Below, piece after piece: positions 22,001 through 33,822 of a stretch of 64,000 nucleotides of DNA. Within the stretch, counting starts at the first letter, position 1; each line of letters begins with the position of its first letter. The translations under genes and the position numbers were made by a program. A model generated the notes under the pieces. The model was not told the DNA's origin. It did no database searches and saw only the letters and a list, made by a program, of their open reading frames with translations. The DNA comes from Apodospora peruviana (Eukaryota; Ascomycota; Sordariomycetes; Sordariales; Lasiosphaeriaceae), in assembly GCA_033439685.1 (NCBI GenBank), contig JAUEDM010000004.1:1426001-1490000 (forward strand). Reading direction: 5' to 3'.

Positions 22001-22329
22001 AGCGAGGGCCGCAGTATTACCGGCCGCCGGAGCTTGAGCCGCTATTTTCGCAGCCGATCTGGGCACGGCCGAGGAGAATAGACACGAGGATCCGCGAGCT
22101 GGAAGCGGAAGGCGGTGGTGGTGATGGTGGCCCCGGCAATAATGGTGGTAGTGACGGCGGCGCTCCGGGAGGAGCGGGAGGAGGAGTCGGAACCTTGAGT
22201 GGCGAGAACCGGCTTGTGCTGGTCAGGTCGGAACAGGCCCATTACGCGTTGGGGTTGTTGAGTGTTGAGCAGGACTTGGAGAGGCTGGATTTGGCGGAGA
22301 CGGATTGGAAAAAGGAACACGCGGCATAA
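19006..22329 (+). CDS. Zn2Cys6 fungal transcription factor
   Basis: Six exons: 19006-19162, 19231-20217, 20271-20886, 20943-21005, 21066-21804, 21871-22329; 1006 residues. The binuclear zinc cluster has its six cysteines at residues 51, 54, 61, 68, 71 and 78 (GCLTCRRRRIKCDEGKP, then CGNCIKSKRQC) and is itself split by intron 1. Residues 80-320 are Ser/Pro/Gln-rich, likely disordered or activating. The middle region has the fungal-specific factor block IWTYVFPLISFSYPALMQAM, restored by the second intron, and later DAIYGTFDHLMLLLGR, both typical of the Fungal_trans_2 class. A Pro/Gly-rich insert lies near residues 640-690 and a Gly-rich loop lies near the C-terminus. Intron 5 (66 nt) has no in-frame stop, so retention is possible. 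The target genes cannot be inferred. Confidence 0.9.
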
Positions 22330-22756
22330 TGTTTTGATACTTGGTACGTTTGGTGGGGGGTGTTGTTTTTGTCTTTTCATCTTTGTATTATTGTAATGTG
22401 TTTGTATGGCGAGCCCAGTTTGTTGTCTTGGATTGTATAATTCGTAGCGGCGCAGGTATGCTTCTTGTGTTCGATACCTAGTACTTTTCGCTTCCTCTCA
22501 CACGGTGGTGTTTGCTGTGGTGATGAACATATATGCACCGTATCCTGTACACGATAAGAATACTGGTGTGGCCCATATGGCGAGGAAGCACACCTGTCTT
22601 TCCGTTTATTTCATGTTTATGATGAGGCCCTCTTTTTGATATCTGGAGAAAAAAAAACCGAAATCAACAAGACGTTGCCGCCTCCGCCTCCGCCTTCGCC
22701 TCCCCATCGGACTCGCCACGCTTCTCGTATCAAAACAGCATGCAACACGCTTACTC
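22330..22756. other. Intergenic between convergent transcription factor and pup2
   Basis: 427 bp between stop codons; expected 3' untranslated regions. No gene seen. Confidence 0.6.
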
Positions 22757-23747
22757 TCAGTTTGCCGGGAGTCGCTCAACAACGGCAGCCATCTCCTCGT
22801 CCGTGTATATCCTGAATCCTCTGTCCTTGGTGACGCTGGCCAGCTGCACATTCTTGGAATCCAGCTTCTCCTCCATGACCTGCTTGAGCGTCTTGAGCAC
22901 GAGTGTCTCGGCGTCTTCAATAGTGAGTGACTGAATGATTGGGAGGCAAGTCAGTATATGAACCCAGGGAGAGATATAGAGACAGACAGAGCGAAAGAGA
23001 AGAAAACCAACTTTGTGATATTCATTCTGCAGCTCGGCCTGCGCGCCCTCGCTGCCGCTGCCGATGGCCTTGGCGTCGTAGCGGTAAAAGGTGCCCGACG
23101 GCTCGGCGTGGTAGAGCGACGGGCCGTCCTCGTCGTAGCCGGCGATGAGAAGGGCGACACCAAACGGCCGGCTCATGACGCTCTCCTCGCCGTCAGCGCT
23201 CTCACCGAAGCGCAGGGCCAGGTCGCAGATGGCCTGGGTGCAGCTCTCGACGCGCAGCTTCTCGTTGTAGTTGAAAGCGTGGCTCTGGCACTCGACACGC
23301 GCGTGTTCGACCATGGATCGCGCGTCCGCCTGCAGCCCACTCATGGCGCAGCCGATGTGCCGGTCGATCTCGACAATCTTCTCGACCGACGACGTCTCGA
23401 GCAGGGTCGAGGTCACGCGCTTCTCGACGCCTAGGATCACGCCCTCCGAGGTGGCGACGCCGATCGCGGTGCTTCCGAGCTTGATGGCCTCGAGGGAGTA
23501 CTCGACTTGGAAAAGACGGCCTTCGGGGGAGAAGGTGCTGCAGCGGTTGTTAGGTATCTTTGCTATGACGGACGCGGACAGAGGCGCTGGGCGACCCCAA
23601 AGTTGCAGAGGGGAATGGATGGTTCGGCATAACCTACTTGATGCCCCGATCTAAGCAATACGTTTGAAGTTAGCTTCTGTTATAGCTGTCCAGCTCCGGA
23701 AAGGGTTCAGTCTGCAACTTACCGTATTCAGACCTTGCCATAAACAT
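22757..23747 (-). CDS. pup2: 20S proteasome subunit alpha5
   Basis: Four exons in transcript order: 23723-23747 (25 nt), 23638-23650 (13 nt), 23012-23537, 22757-22930; 245 residues. A structural subunit of the outer alpha ring of the 20S proteasome, in nucleus and cytosol. Joined, the N-terminus reads MFMARSEYDRGINTFSPEGR, the proteasome alpha-type signature (YDRGINTFSPEGRLFQVEY), which depends on the 13-nt microexon. Other blocks: SLEAIKLGSTAIGV, GCAMSGLQADARSMVEHAR and SRPFGVALLIAGYDE. The C-terminal SLTIEDAETLVLKTLKQVMEE follows an 81-nt intron with donor GTTGGT and no in-frame stop. Alpha5 rather than other alpha subunits is called from the NTFSPEG start and the acidic CTQAICDLALRFGE region. 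Divergent from spc97. Confidence 0.95.
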
Positions 23748-24280
23748 CTTGGCGGTGTCGTAAGAGGAAAGCTGCCGAGCGGTCTGGTGAATTGATTTTG
23801 GTATTACCGGTCCTCTCTGGAGATATCGCCCGATTGAAAAATTCGAATGAGTGGGAAATGGTGGTGCTTTGTGACTGAGAGGCGGGATTGGGATGGATGG
23901 ATCGCGAATGTTTAGGTGTCTGGCGGTTGAAGCTCCAGGCACGCCAGGTCCACGAAGCTCCCAGTTCCACCACCCCTGTCCCGCTGCGCATCATTCGCAA
24001 GTACCTCGTACCGAAGAGTTCAGCCTCACCTCAAGCCCCACACCATCCATTTCCCCAGACGCTAAGCCCAAACTAGCTGGCACCTACTATAATGTGCGGG
24101 TACTAAACGGCAAACGCGACGCGCTGGGCGCTCGGGGATGTTGCCCACCAAGACACTCTCTGGTCGTGATCCATGTCAACCATACAGCACCAACACCCCG
24201 CCTCCAACCGCTGCCCCCTTATTTCGGCCAATGCTGCCGCCTGCGATCACGGCAGCGGCTTTCAAATGTAGACAGCAACA
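23748..24280. promoter_or_regulatory. Shared divergent promoter: pup2 / spc97
   Basis: 533 bp between start codons. I looked for a proteasome control element of the yeast Rpn4 type (GGTGGCAAA) and see none clearly. Confidence 0.45.
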
Positions 24281-27200
24281 ATGTCGTCGGGCCCTAGACC
24301 ACCGCCATACGCGGAAAAGAGAAGCGCCAATGCCAATGGCGCCACTACCGACCGAGCTACCCCGCGAGCGCGCATGCCGGCGCCTGACGGCAGCGCCCGT
24401 GGCAACAATAGCTTCAACTCAGGAGACCCAAGGGCCGACCGAGATGCGCGCAGGCCAGGTCATGCACAGGGACAGCCACAGACGTCTGCCTATGCTTCAA
24501 CTTCAGCTTCTGCCTCAGCGTCACACAAACGCTCGGCGTCGGGCAACCCGCGACCTGCAAGCAGGACCGTCGATGAACGGCGCATCGAGAAGGTGCAGGT
24601 GACGACGAGGGAGATGCTGACCACCCGGACGAGGAGTCCTGAACGCCGTAGTGCGACCGCCAGCGATAAGAGTCGGGCCACCGATGTCCCAAGGCAGCGC
24701 CCGCCCGACACTCGGCCGAGGGAGTCGCGGGCAGAAGCGCCGCCTCAAGGTACCAGCGCCAATCCGTGGTCACCATTGGGCTTTGCTAACCGGTAAACAC
24801 CACCACAGCTCCCTGGGAACCCGAAGCTACACTACTTCCACATACATCAGCTCCTCTCGCGTCGCGCATATCGATACCGCCTCTTGCATCCTCCGCGCCC
24901 CAGACTTTACAACCGAGGCCTCTTCACGAGCTCTCCCTGGAGGCGCAAGAGGCTGTCTTGCTGGAGGACCTGCTGTTCGTGTTCATGGGATTTGAGGGTC
25001 AATATATTCGCTTTGCAAAGGGATACAATCCATACGACGAAAGAGACCGCTTGTCAGGGCCGACTTGGCGTATTTTACCAGGTCTGGATCCAAGCCTCCA
25101 GGATCTTACCCAGTCGATGTTGCGGATGGCTACCCATTACTCGGCGCTAAAGATGTTTGTTGACGTGCAGAGCCGCGACGAATTTGGGTCGGTCAATCAC
25201 GCCCTGTGCGCGTCGATCCGCAAGCTGCTCCAGGATTATCTCGTCATGATCGCCCAGCTTGAAACACAGTTCCTCGCGAACGACTCGTTCACCCTCCACG
25301 TTCTCAATATACATATCCTTCCGACCAGCCATATCATGTCCCAGATCTATGCGCTTGCGCATGACCTGCTGAAGCGGAACGCACTTCTAGACGATGAGAC
25401 GGACGAATCAAGTGATAGTGCCGACGATTTCGACCATATCCTGGAGCAGCTCCGAGAGGGTGGTGACCTGGTACCGGGAAACATGACGGGGAAGAAGATC
25501 TGCAAAGGTGGAGTTGTGCTCGGCCTGATCACCAAGAGACTGGCGTCCATGTCGGGAGATCCAGCGGCTCGGACACTGCTCACATCTTTATTACGAGACG
25601 CAAGCCGCCCCTACATGGCCATGTTGAATGAATGGCTCCACCACGGAGGTATCAACGACCCCCATTCCGAGTTTCTGATCAAGGAGCAGAGGAGTATTCG
25701 CCGTGAGAGGCTCGAGCAGGACTACACTGACGAGTACTGGGAGCGGCGCTACACCATCCGGGACCAAGACGTCCCGCCACAGCTCGAGGGCGTCAAGGAC
25801 AAGGTGTTGTTAGCTGGCAAGTACCTCAACGTTGTCCGGGAGTGCGGAGGTGTCGATGTCAGTCTGCAAGTTAAGGACGTGCCGAGTTCATTTGATGACA
25901 ACCGGTTTATGGACAACGTCAACAATGCTTACGCACATGCAAACGAATCGCTGATGCAGTTACTCCTGACCACACACGCCTTACCAGCGAGGCTACGCTC
26001 ACTCAAGCATTATTTCTTTCTGGACCCGTCTGATTACTTCTCCTACTTCCTTGAGCTTGGCACGTCGGAGCTGCGGAAGCCCGTCAAATCTGTCAACACG
26101 GGCAAGTTGCAGTCCCTCCTAGACCTTGTCCTTCGACAGCCTGGCAGCGTTGTGTCGCTGGATCCGTTCAAGGAGGATGTCAAGGTGGAGATGAACGAAA
26201 TCACCTTGACCAAGTCGCTTCAACGCGTGGTTAACATCACCGGCATCGAGCAAGGCGAGATCCTCCAGCCTCTGGCGAACCAGCCGGTCGACAGCGACAA
26301 GAACGCGAGCGGCTTTACGTCCCTGCAGCTCGACTATGTGGTCCCGTTTCCCGTCTCGCTGGTTATCAGCCGCAAGACGGTCTGGCGCTACCAGGCCCTT
26401 TTTCGGTATCTGCTCTCGCTGCGCCATTTGGAGTCACAGCTGTCGACGACGTGGCAGACGCACACGCGTGGCTTTGTCTGGGCCCATCGGTCATCGTCGC
26501 GGAGGCTCGAGATTTGGAAGCGCCGGGTCTGGACACTCCGTGCGCGCATGCTCGTTTTCGTGCAGCAGTTGCTGTACTTCTGCACTGCGGAAGTTATTGA
26601 GCCGAACTGGCAGAGTCTCATGGGACGATTGCGTGAGAGAGAAGGGACTCAACAGGACGGCACTACTGCTGCTGCTGATCCACCGGTTGGCCACGCTGCC
26701 GCCGCCGGTAAGACTACGGCAGCAGGCGGGAAACTCACTCGTACCGTTGACGAACTTATGCAAGACCATGTGAATTTCTTGGATACTTGCTTGAAGGAGT
26801 GCATGTTGACAAACAGCAAGCTGTTAAGGGTATGTCTTTTTTTCCCCTTCTTCTTCGCCTAAAGAGATTTCGATCCGATCGCTGACACTTTCTCAAGATA
26901 CACTCCAAACTGATGCAAACGTGCACCATATTTGCAACATACACCAACTGGCTATCCCGCGAGTTGGAAAAGGCCGACCCGGACCTATCGGGCACCAACA
27001 AGCCGCCCAATATGACTGACGACCAGTGGCGACAGTTTCAAGCCGTCAGGTCACAAAAACCAGCAGCACCTGACGGCAGTAATAAAGACGAGAAAGGAAA
27101 AGACAGCGAGAGCGCGAGGATAGCCGAGCTGTTTGATGTTATCAGGAAATGGGAGACCAATTTCAGTCGCCACCTGCAGATTTTGTTGGATGCGCTTAAC

Positions 27201-27317
27201 CATTATGCTGCTACCGAAACGGTGGTGCTGCTTTCCTTGTGCGCGAGGCTGAGCACGGCGAATCAGGGGACCGAGTATGCCGGGTTGAGGAACGACGAGG
27301 ATGTATCGACTGCTTGA
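24281..27317 (+). CDS. spc97: Gamma-tubulin complex component 2 (Spc97/GCP2)
   Basis: Exons 24281-24749, 24809-26829, 26898-27317; 969 residues. GCP2 binds gamma-tubulin and nucleates microtubules at the spindle pole body. The first ~200 residues are basic, Ser/Ala/Arg-rich and probably disordered. The GRIP1 domain starts with LLEDLLFVFMGFEGQYIRF and contains LPGLDPSLQDLTQSML and VNHALCASIRKLLQDY, a pattern specific to GCP2. The GRIP2 domain is seen as LRSLKHYFFLDPSDYFSYFL, VPFPVSLVISRKTVWRYQ and DELMQDHVNFLDTCLKECML. The last exon begins IHSKLMQTCTIFATY. Both introns are 59-68 nt and restore the frame. A Gln/Ala-rich insert sits in the C-terminal half (about 780-810). Confidence 0.94.
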
Positions 27318-29088
27318 AACAAATAGATGAAGAGCGAGCGTTTTCTTTTCCATGTGGATGGATGGCAGGCAGCTATGTAGAGCCGTATTGGTCGTCTATG
27401 GGGCGATAGAATGGATGGATAGGGAGTGAGGGAAGGGAAAAGGGCAAGGGGGGCGGGGTTAGTTGAGACAACCAGCTAGTAGAGTCTCCGGTCTCTAAAC
27501 TCTATCCTGGAAGGACGCGCGAGGAAGTTACCTAGAGATATCCACAGGCAGACGGCAGCAGCAGTGGTAACGGCGACGGTTAGTTAGGCAATCGCCTTGA
27601 AAGCTGACCGAGTGAGATTGAAGAAAGTTCAGCAAACCGTGCTTAGCCCCCTTTTTTGTTTGGGATAGTTCCTTTTATAGCCCGGTCAGAGGGCTTATCC
27701 CGTAATGGATATTTCCTTCGCCCTATTGGACTAGGGCGTGTATCGGCGAGTGAAGCACTGGGTGCAACAGTGCGTATCTTTATTTCAGCCAGTGGCTGAC
27801 TCTCTTTCAATGCTAGTAGTAGTCTAAAGAGTGTGCTGTTAGCATGGTCTTCGTATAAGCGTGATGAGAAAACACCGTTGCGATACTCAGGTAAGGGCTG
27901 ATGCTTTCATATTTTAGATTTCTAGCCCGCTGTCGTTTATTTCGCTACTCCTGAGATATAACCACACTTCAGAAAGGTCCTATCATATTTGCTTTTCGCT
28001 TTTCGCTTGTTGCTTCGCTTCTCATAAACTACCTCGAGCTCGATACCCATCCACTGAAACCCCTTGCGGTTGTGATAATTTCCTTGATATCGCGCCACTT
28101 CAAATTGACGGTCTTGTATACCCCCCATTGCCCGATGACTGCTTCTCTCACGCGAGAAGACAGTCCCATTTCTGCTCACTCCCAACGCCTTTTCACACCC
28201 TGTATCTTCCAACTCTACTCGACTCCCGCCACTGTACTCCAAGTTATTGACATCTCCACTCCCATGCATGCTCCCCCTCCGCCCTCAAGATATGTGACCA
28301 CTGACGAGGAGGGAATGAAACGGAAGACGAGGCAGAAACCAACGAACCAAACCCGGAATATCACGCGCACCCATCAGCTCTGACCCGATAGAAACGCAAC
28401 GACGTTAATTGGTATGTTAGATATGGTATGATGGTAGGAAGTAAGAAAAATAACATGGCAATAAAAAGAAAGAAAAAAACACAAAACTATAGAGATATCA
28501 GATCATAACGAGAAGAAACCAGCGAAGCGATCTGAGAATAAAATTTCGAAAATGCGTCACGTTCCGAAGAAACCCTGCATTTTTGAACTCCCCTGGCAGC
28601 AAACATGATCAATCCCAGACCGCCACAGCAACCCGTCTTTCTGGCATTGGGTATATATATGGAACCGCATCTTTTTCTACCCGCCTCCAAAAATTTGAAA
28701 CCGAGTCGTCGGAAACAGAACAGATAACACCTTTTCCCGGAATGCATCATGGAAATCGTTGGATTGGTTCCATGGTCTGCGTCTAGGTCTGCATCGAAGA
28801 AATCATTGCGGTAGCATCATAGAGTGAACGTCATTTTCATAACCAGGAGACCAACACTGATCCTGCTGACCAGAGGGTCACATCGAAGAGCATATGATAA
28901 AAGAAATAAGCGCAAAATGACAAAAAAAAAAGAGGAGCAAGCCGACCAAATGCAGAACTGCAACTACCGGGGTATTGTACGCCAGGGGTATATCCAGCCG
29001 TAGGGTATTTCTTTTTTTGTCTCCACACAACTGATGAACAGAACAAGAAAAGTCGTGGGTCTAAATAATGGAAGCGTAAGAATAAAAT
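27318..29088. other. Intergenic between convergent spc97 and KH-protein gene
   Basis: 1.8 kb, no recognised gene. AT-richer than the flanking genes, with purine and A runs near 28440-28480 and 28921. Likely long 3' untranslated regions. Confidence 0.55.
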
Positions 29089-32000
29089 CTAGCGAAATGG
29101 TCCAAGAGGGCCGGGGTATCCTGAATTGGTAGAATGAGACGTCGACGGGCGTCCGCTGTCAGCAGACTGTCGAGTATTGTGTCGTGGTGTGGCATCTCCT
29201 GGTTGTGGGACCGCCAGTTTGTGGTCGGCTCCATTGCCCGCAAAAGCACGACCAGCCGACCACGGGTCGTCATCGGCGAGATTGACGCCGCTGTCATTCC
29301 ATGGGTTCCGATCAGCGGTAAAACTGCGAGTAGACTCGATTGAAATGAGTGATGACTTGGAGACGTTGCTTGAGCCCTTAAAGAGGGAATTGGTCGCCGA
29401 GTGAGAGCTGTTCTTTCTTCGGTCCAGGAATGACGAGATCGATGACATGCTGCCCGGCTTTCGAAGTCGTTCAAAGATCGTGTTTCGCTCGCGAGCAACT
29501 TCATCGCCAAAGGAAGGCTTGGTGGGTGAGTCTGTCGACACTGGGGCTGGCGCATGCTGGAGGAGCTTGGAGTCGAAATACGGTAGCGAGTCCTCGAAAG
29601 TATCCGACTTCGGCCGCGGAATGGCGCCTTTGATGACAACAGGTTCTAATCCAGCAGTTGCAAACTGGCTCTGGAGAAATTCCATAGCATCGCGAAGACC
29701 ACCTGCGTTGTTCCGCGTGAAAGTCCATAGCAAGGTGACTGTAGGGGCAGTTTCACCAGCCTCGCTGCGCTCCTCATGAATGGTGACTTCGACTTCGTAC
29801 TGGGTTTTCAGCTTGGGAGCTATTTTCTGGACGAATTCCGCTGACTCGAGGAATTTGATCAAGTCCGGAGACCGCTCCAGGACCACTTCATGGTTATCCG
29901 GAACCATACCCTGCAATTCCATTGTCAGTGAACTCTCCATAATAACTGCAAATCTCAGCACCTACAAGGAAGTGGTCCACACACATGGGCACCTGCCATT
30001 GGGGCCCAGTGACCGTGACTTCATCACTCGCTTGCTCTGTGCTGGGAAAAACGATCTTGCAATTCCATTTCTTTTCCAGTGCTTCAATGTCAGGCAAGCG
30101 AGTCAAGAGTCGGCGATGATAGAGACGATCGACGTTGACAATTTGGGATGTGAACTCGGAGTCCTGTTTCGCAGAGTTAGACGGTGTTCATTGTACCTGG
30201 TTATCTACAAGCCACTGCATACCTCTCGATCAACCATTTCGAGGATCTCGCTCTTCACAAGCTCGAGATTCTGGGCATTGCGGGCCGGAGTTCGACAAAT
30301 GACATTGTCGACTCGGCTATCATCATCTTCTCGTCCCATTCCGCCTGGCGGGAGTTTTAGTACAGACACATGTGCATGTAAAACAGGCAGAAACATACCA
30401 CGATCCATAGCGTTGGAAAATTTCACGAAGACAGAATGTTTCTTCATGATGCGTTGGATATGCTGCCCGCCGATTCCGATTATGCGTTTGTGATATTGGT
30501 CGGGTACATGGAACGAAATAGACGCCGGCATCTCTTGTTCCACCAAGTTCAGCCCCGTCTTCATGGCATCGTAGGTATTGGCGACAACGTCTATGTTGAA
30601 GTTAAACTCGCCGAAATTATCGAACATGATCTGAACGTTGCTTTGACCCATTATCTTGTTGATCTTGCCGTTCTTTTTCCCGCTCACAAATTCCTTGTGC
30701 TCATTGGCGAGCTCAATCTTGACGCGAATCGAATATTGAGCCCCAGCCACGTATTTGATTTTCGATATGACCATCAAAGCCGACTTGACGGCCTCGTCAG
30801 AGCCCGTGATAGTGAAGCTTTGATCAAACGACACATCAGCATCCGAGTTGGCACAGATATCACAAAGCATAGTCTTGATGTCGTTGGGGCCTGGATGCTG
30901 GCCGCCTGGCTGGTATATAGACCATGTTGCCGTGTAGAATTGTCCAACTAAAGACATGAGCTCGCGAGCACAACGGTCCAGAAACTGATGGTCAGTGCTC
31001 TGGATGCGTACAGTTGTCTGCCTGGAGCCGATCGGTGGGAACATGATGAAGGTTCCGTAAGCCTCCATAATCTTCCGCATCTTATCCATGCGGCTTAGCA
31101 AAATGCTGTCGATCTTAGCTGCGGGAATCTGGATATCTTTTACAAACAGTCTGATGCCTCTCATCATTTCATGAACTCTGAGCTTGGCCTGCTCGATCGC
31201 CTGAGGGTTCTCGCCGGTGATGAAGACCACTTGAGGATCTCGGCGCTGGGCATTGGGAGGACAGAAGTGATAGGCCTGTGAAAACGGTGGCGGGAAGTAG
31301 ATTGCAGTATTGGTGGCCGACTCGACGAGCTTGATGTTCTTACGATTACGCCCACAGACCAGTTGGTGTAAGGTGAAATCGATGTCCATGCGGTCAACAA
31401 TCCTCGAAAGCTGAGATGACGTTAGCAAGAGGCTTGGAACGCATGGTTGAGGACTCCCTACCAGTTGGTCAATATGGATTAGAACGCGCGTCTTGGCGTG
31501 CTCCGTCGACAACATGTCCCCATAAATCGCTATTCTCCAACGTTGGTCCCTTCGCAGCTCCACGTCCCCATTCAGCCCATCAACCAGGGGTGTAAGCTTA
31601 GGCCCGAGGAGGAAGATATCCACCCCGCAATAGGCCGAGGTCTCGTCGAGAAAATCCGTGACAGACTGTTTGAGAACCCCCTCCTGAATATTGCAGACCA
31701 GGTGCCCTTCAACATCGACCGCTGTACAACGCTGTAGAAGAAGTGGTCAGCATGGCAGTCCCAGAAGACAGGTAGGCAGACTTAAACGACCTACCAGTGA
31801 CAAGGGAGTCTGGTTTAGGATGGTTTCCCTGGTCTTGTAGACGTTATCGGAGGGCCCGGAAAGGCACACTGTGGTGACCTGGCGACGGAGATGCTTGGGG
31901 ATTGTCGATTTGACTTCGGCCTCAATGGCCATTGGGCTCATGGTGAACTGGTCGCACAAAGCGCGAAGCCTGGCGAGATTTTGAGCGTGGACGGGAAGCT

Positions 32001-32295
32001 CGTAGACAGCGACGTCATCAGCGGCATCCTCGGGATGCGTCCACCTCAAGACTGCATCGGCGGTGGCGTGGAGGATGTCCTCGGTATCGGGACCAGCGAG
32101 GTCGGAGGCGAAGGGGACATTGAACGAGTAGTTGATCGTGGTCTCGGTCGGCTGGGGATTCGGAATCGGCGGTGCTCCCGGGGGCGGGACCTTTTGGTGA
32201 GGATTTATTGCAGGCATGCCCATATTCGCCCGCGACATGCCAAAGTTGGGACTCATCCTCTCGGGCCAGTGACGCATGTTTGCCAGCTTATTCAT
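29089..32295 (-). CDS. Multi-KH-domain RNA-binding protein
   Basis: Five exons in transcript order: 31795-32295, 31462-31731, 30223-31410, 29966-30163, 29089-29910; 992 residues. Several KH-type repeats bind single-stranded RNA. GxxG-like loops are visible near residue 277 (CGRNRKNIKLVES), near 497 (KKNGKINKIMGQS) and near 570 (IIGIGGQHIQRIMKK), the last the best match to the KH consensus. A further region after the fourth exon (RLPDIEALEKKWNCKIVF) looks like a degenerate KH. The C-terminal ~200 residues are Ser/Asn/Pro-rich and probably disordered. The overall plan resembles the cytoplasmic KH protein family of yeast YLL032C, a tentative match. Intron 31411-31461 is 51 nt with no stop, so retention would be silent to frame. 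The 5' leader is unusually C-rich in the RNA sense. Confidence 0.85.
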
Positions 32296-32357
32296 TGTGG
32301 GACTGGGACGTTGTTGGACTTTGCACGATGGAGAGACGCGACCTGAGGACGGTGGGA

Positions 32358-32396
32358 CAGCGGCAGCGGCAGCGGCAGCGGCAGCGACAGCGACAG
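32358..32396. repeat. (CAGCGG)n / (CAGCGA)n hexanucleotide repeat
   Basis: About six hexamer units, the last two with CAGCGA; 63 bp upstream of the KH gene's start codon, so probably in its 5' leader. Confidence 0.85.
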
Positions 32397-32542
32397 GATC
32401 AGAACCGACGATACTACCAGCACAAGTAACGCCAGAGGGGTACAGAACCGGCGACAGCTGTGGCAGTGGAGGCGGCGGCAGCGAGAATTGGGGCTAAAAG
32501 AGGGACTGAAGGACCTGGAGGGAAGAAGTCCGGAAAATGGAA

Positions 32543-32587
32543 GGCGGGGGGGGGAGGGGGGGAGGGGGGGAGGGAGGGAGACGGGGG
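32543..32587. repeat. G-rich purine tract (C-rich in the KH-gene RNA)
   Basis: Runs of 9, 7, 7, 3, 3 and 5 G separated by single A (one AC) on the plus strand. On the minus strand, the sense of the KH gene, this is a long C/T tract about 250 bp upstream of the ATG. Confidence 0.85.
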
Positions 32588-33798
32588 AAAAGACAAGCGA
32601 AAACGGGGTATCTCGAAGGAAGGGAAAGAAAGCTGGAAACGAAATAAGAGAGGAAAACAACTGCAAGCCGTGGTTTACTCTTTTTCCTTTCCTGCGTTCT
32701 AGCGTTGAGGTCGAGGAGGTTGTGGGGGAAGAAGTGACGAGTGGAGGTGGAGGAGGAAAGACAGTGTGACCTGGCTTGAATTGCAAGATGGAAGCTGATA
32801 GACAGCAGAAGGGAAGCCGGATGTGGAGAGAGGCACAAGAGGGAACAACAGGGCACAGGCCAGCTACCTACCTTCACTGGACGTTTAAGGTGTGAGGAGA
32901 GTGGTAAGCCCGCTGGCCCGTGCATGTGGGTGTCCACTGTTTGACTTGTTCCGGGTACGGTAGGTTGAGGTTGGCGTTGGCAGTGGCAGTGGTCAGATCG
33001 GCTGCAGTCTCGCGATGGAGCGCGCCTGCCCTGGTAAGTAGGTCGGTGGTCGGCACTAACTTCTCGGCAGGCTCTCTCCACTGAAAGAAGGACTCGTGGA
33101 CTGGTCCTTGGGCTGAGGATCCGCTTTCGCTTTACCCAGGGGTTTCAGTGGAGGAGGACCTGGCGGCTGCACGGTTCTCGGTCAATAATCGTAAAATATA
33201 ATTTACTTCGAGTAATAATCTGCAATAACTCAGGTACCTAGGTGCTCCGTACGGATACAGCTCCTCGATTTCTCACTCTACAGCTGCCCGTGTGCGCAGG
33301 CAAGCTTGAGATAGGCAGTGGGATAGTGAAGACGGGAATGGCCGCAAGTCCGGAACTGGATTATAGGTCCATTCTTTACAGATTAACCCCGTACGAATTA
33401 TATGCATGGCATTTCCGAGTTGCCCGCCTGGCCTTTCGTTACCGTATAAATTCCGGGGCAAGAGTACGCCGTCATGAGTTTTAACGTCGCCCAAAACCAT
33501 GTTAACTATCTCAGCCGTTGCCTCAGCGGTAGCGGAACGGCATCCGTCGCCTTCTAGATCTAGCCGGACAGACACAGACAAAGTTGCTCTCTCTTTTGTT
33601 GGAGCTCTTCATCATCACGTCAGATATGCACACGTGTATCCGGAGTACTGTACATGCCAACTCCAGTATTCCATACCAGGTAATGTTGCAGTACGTACCG
33701 TGCTCCGTCCCGTATCGATACCGGGTGGGAAGGACGCAACGCCAAAGAAACGCTGATTAAAGCTGGCACGTACGGAGATTTTGGTTCGTCGATGGGTC

Positions 33799-33822
33799 CA
33801 CACACCACACACACACACCACT
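33799..33822. repeat. Imperfect CA microsatellite
   Basis: CCACACACCACACACACACACCAC in an untranslated region. Confidence 0.8.
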
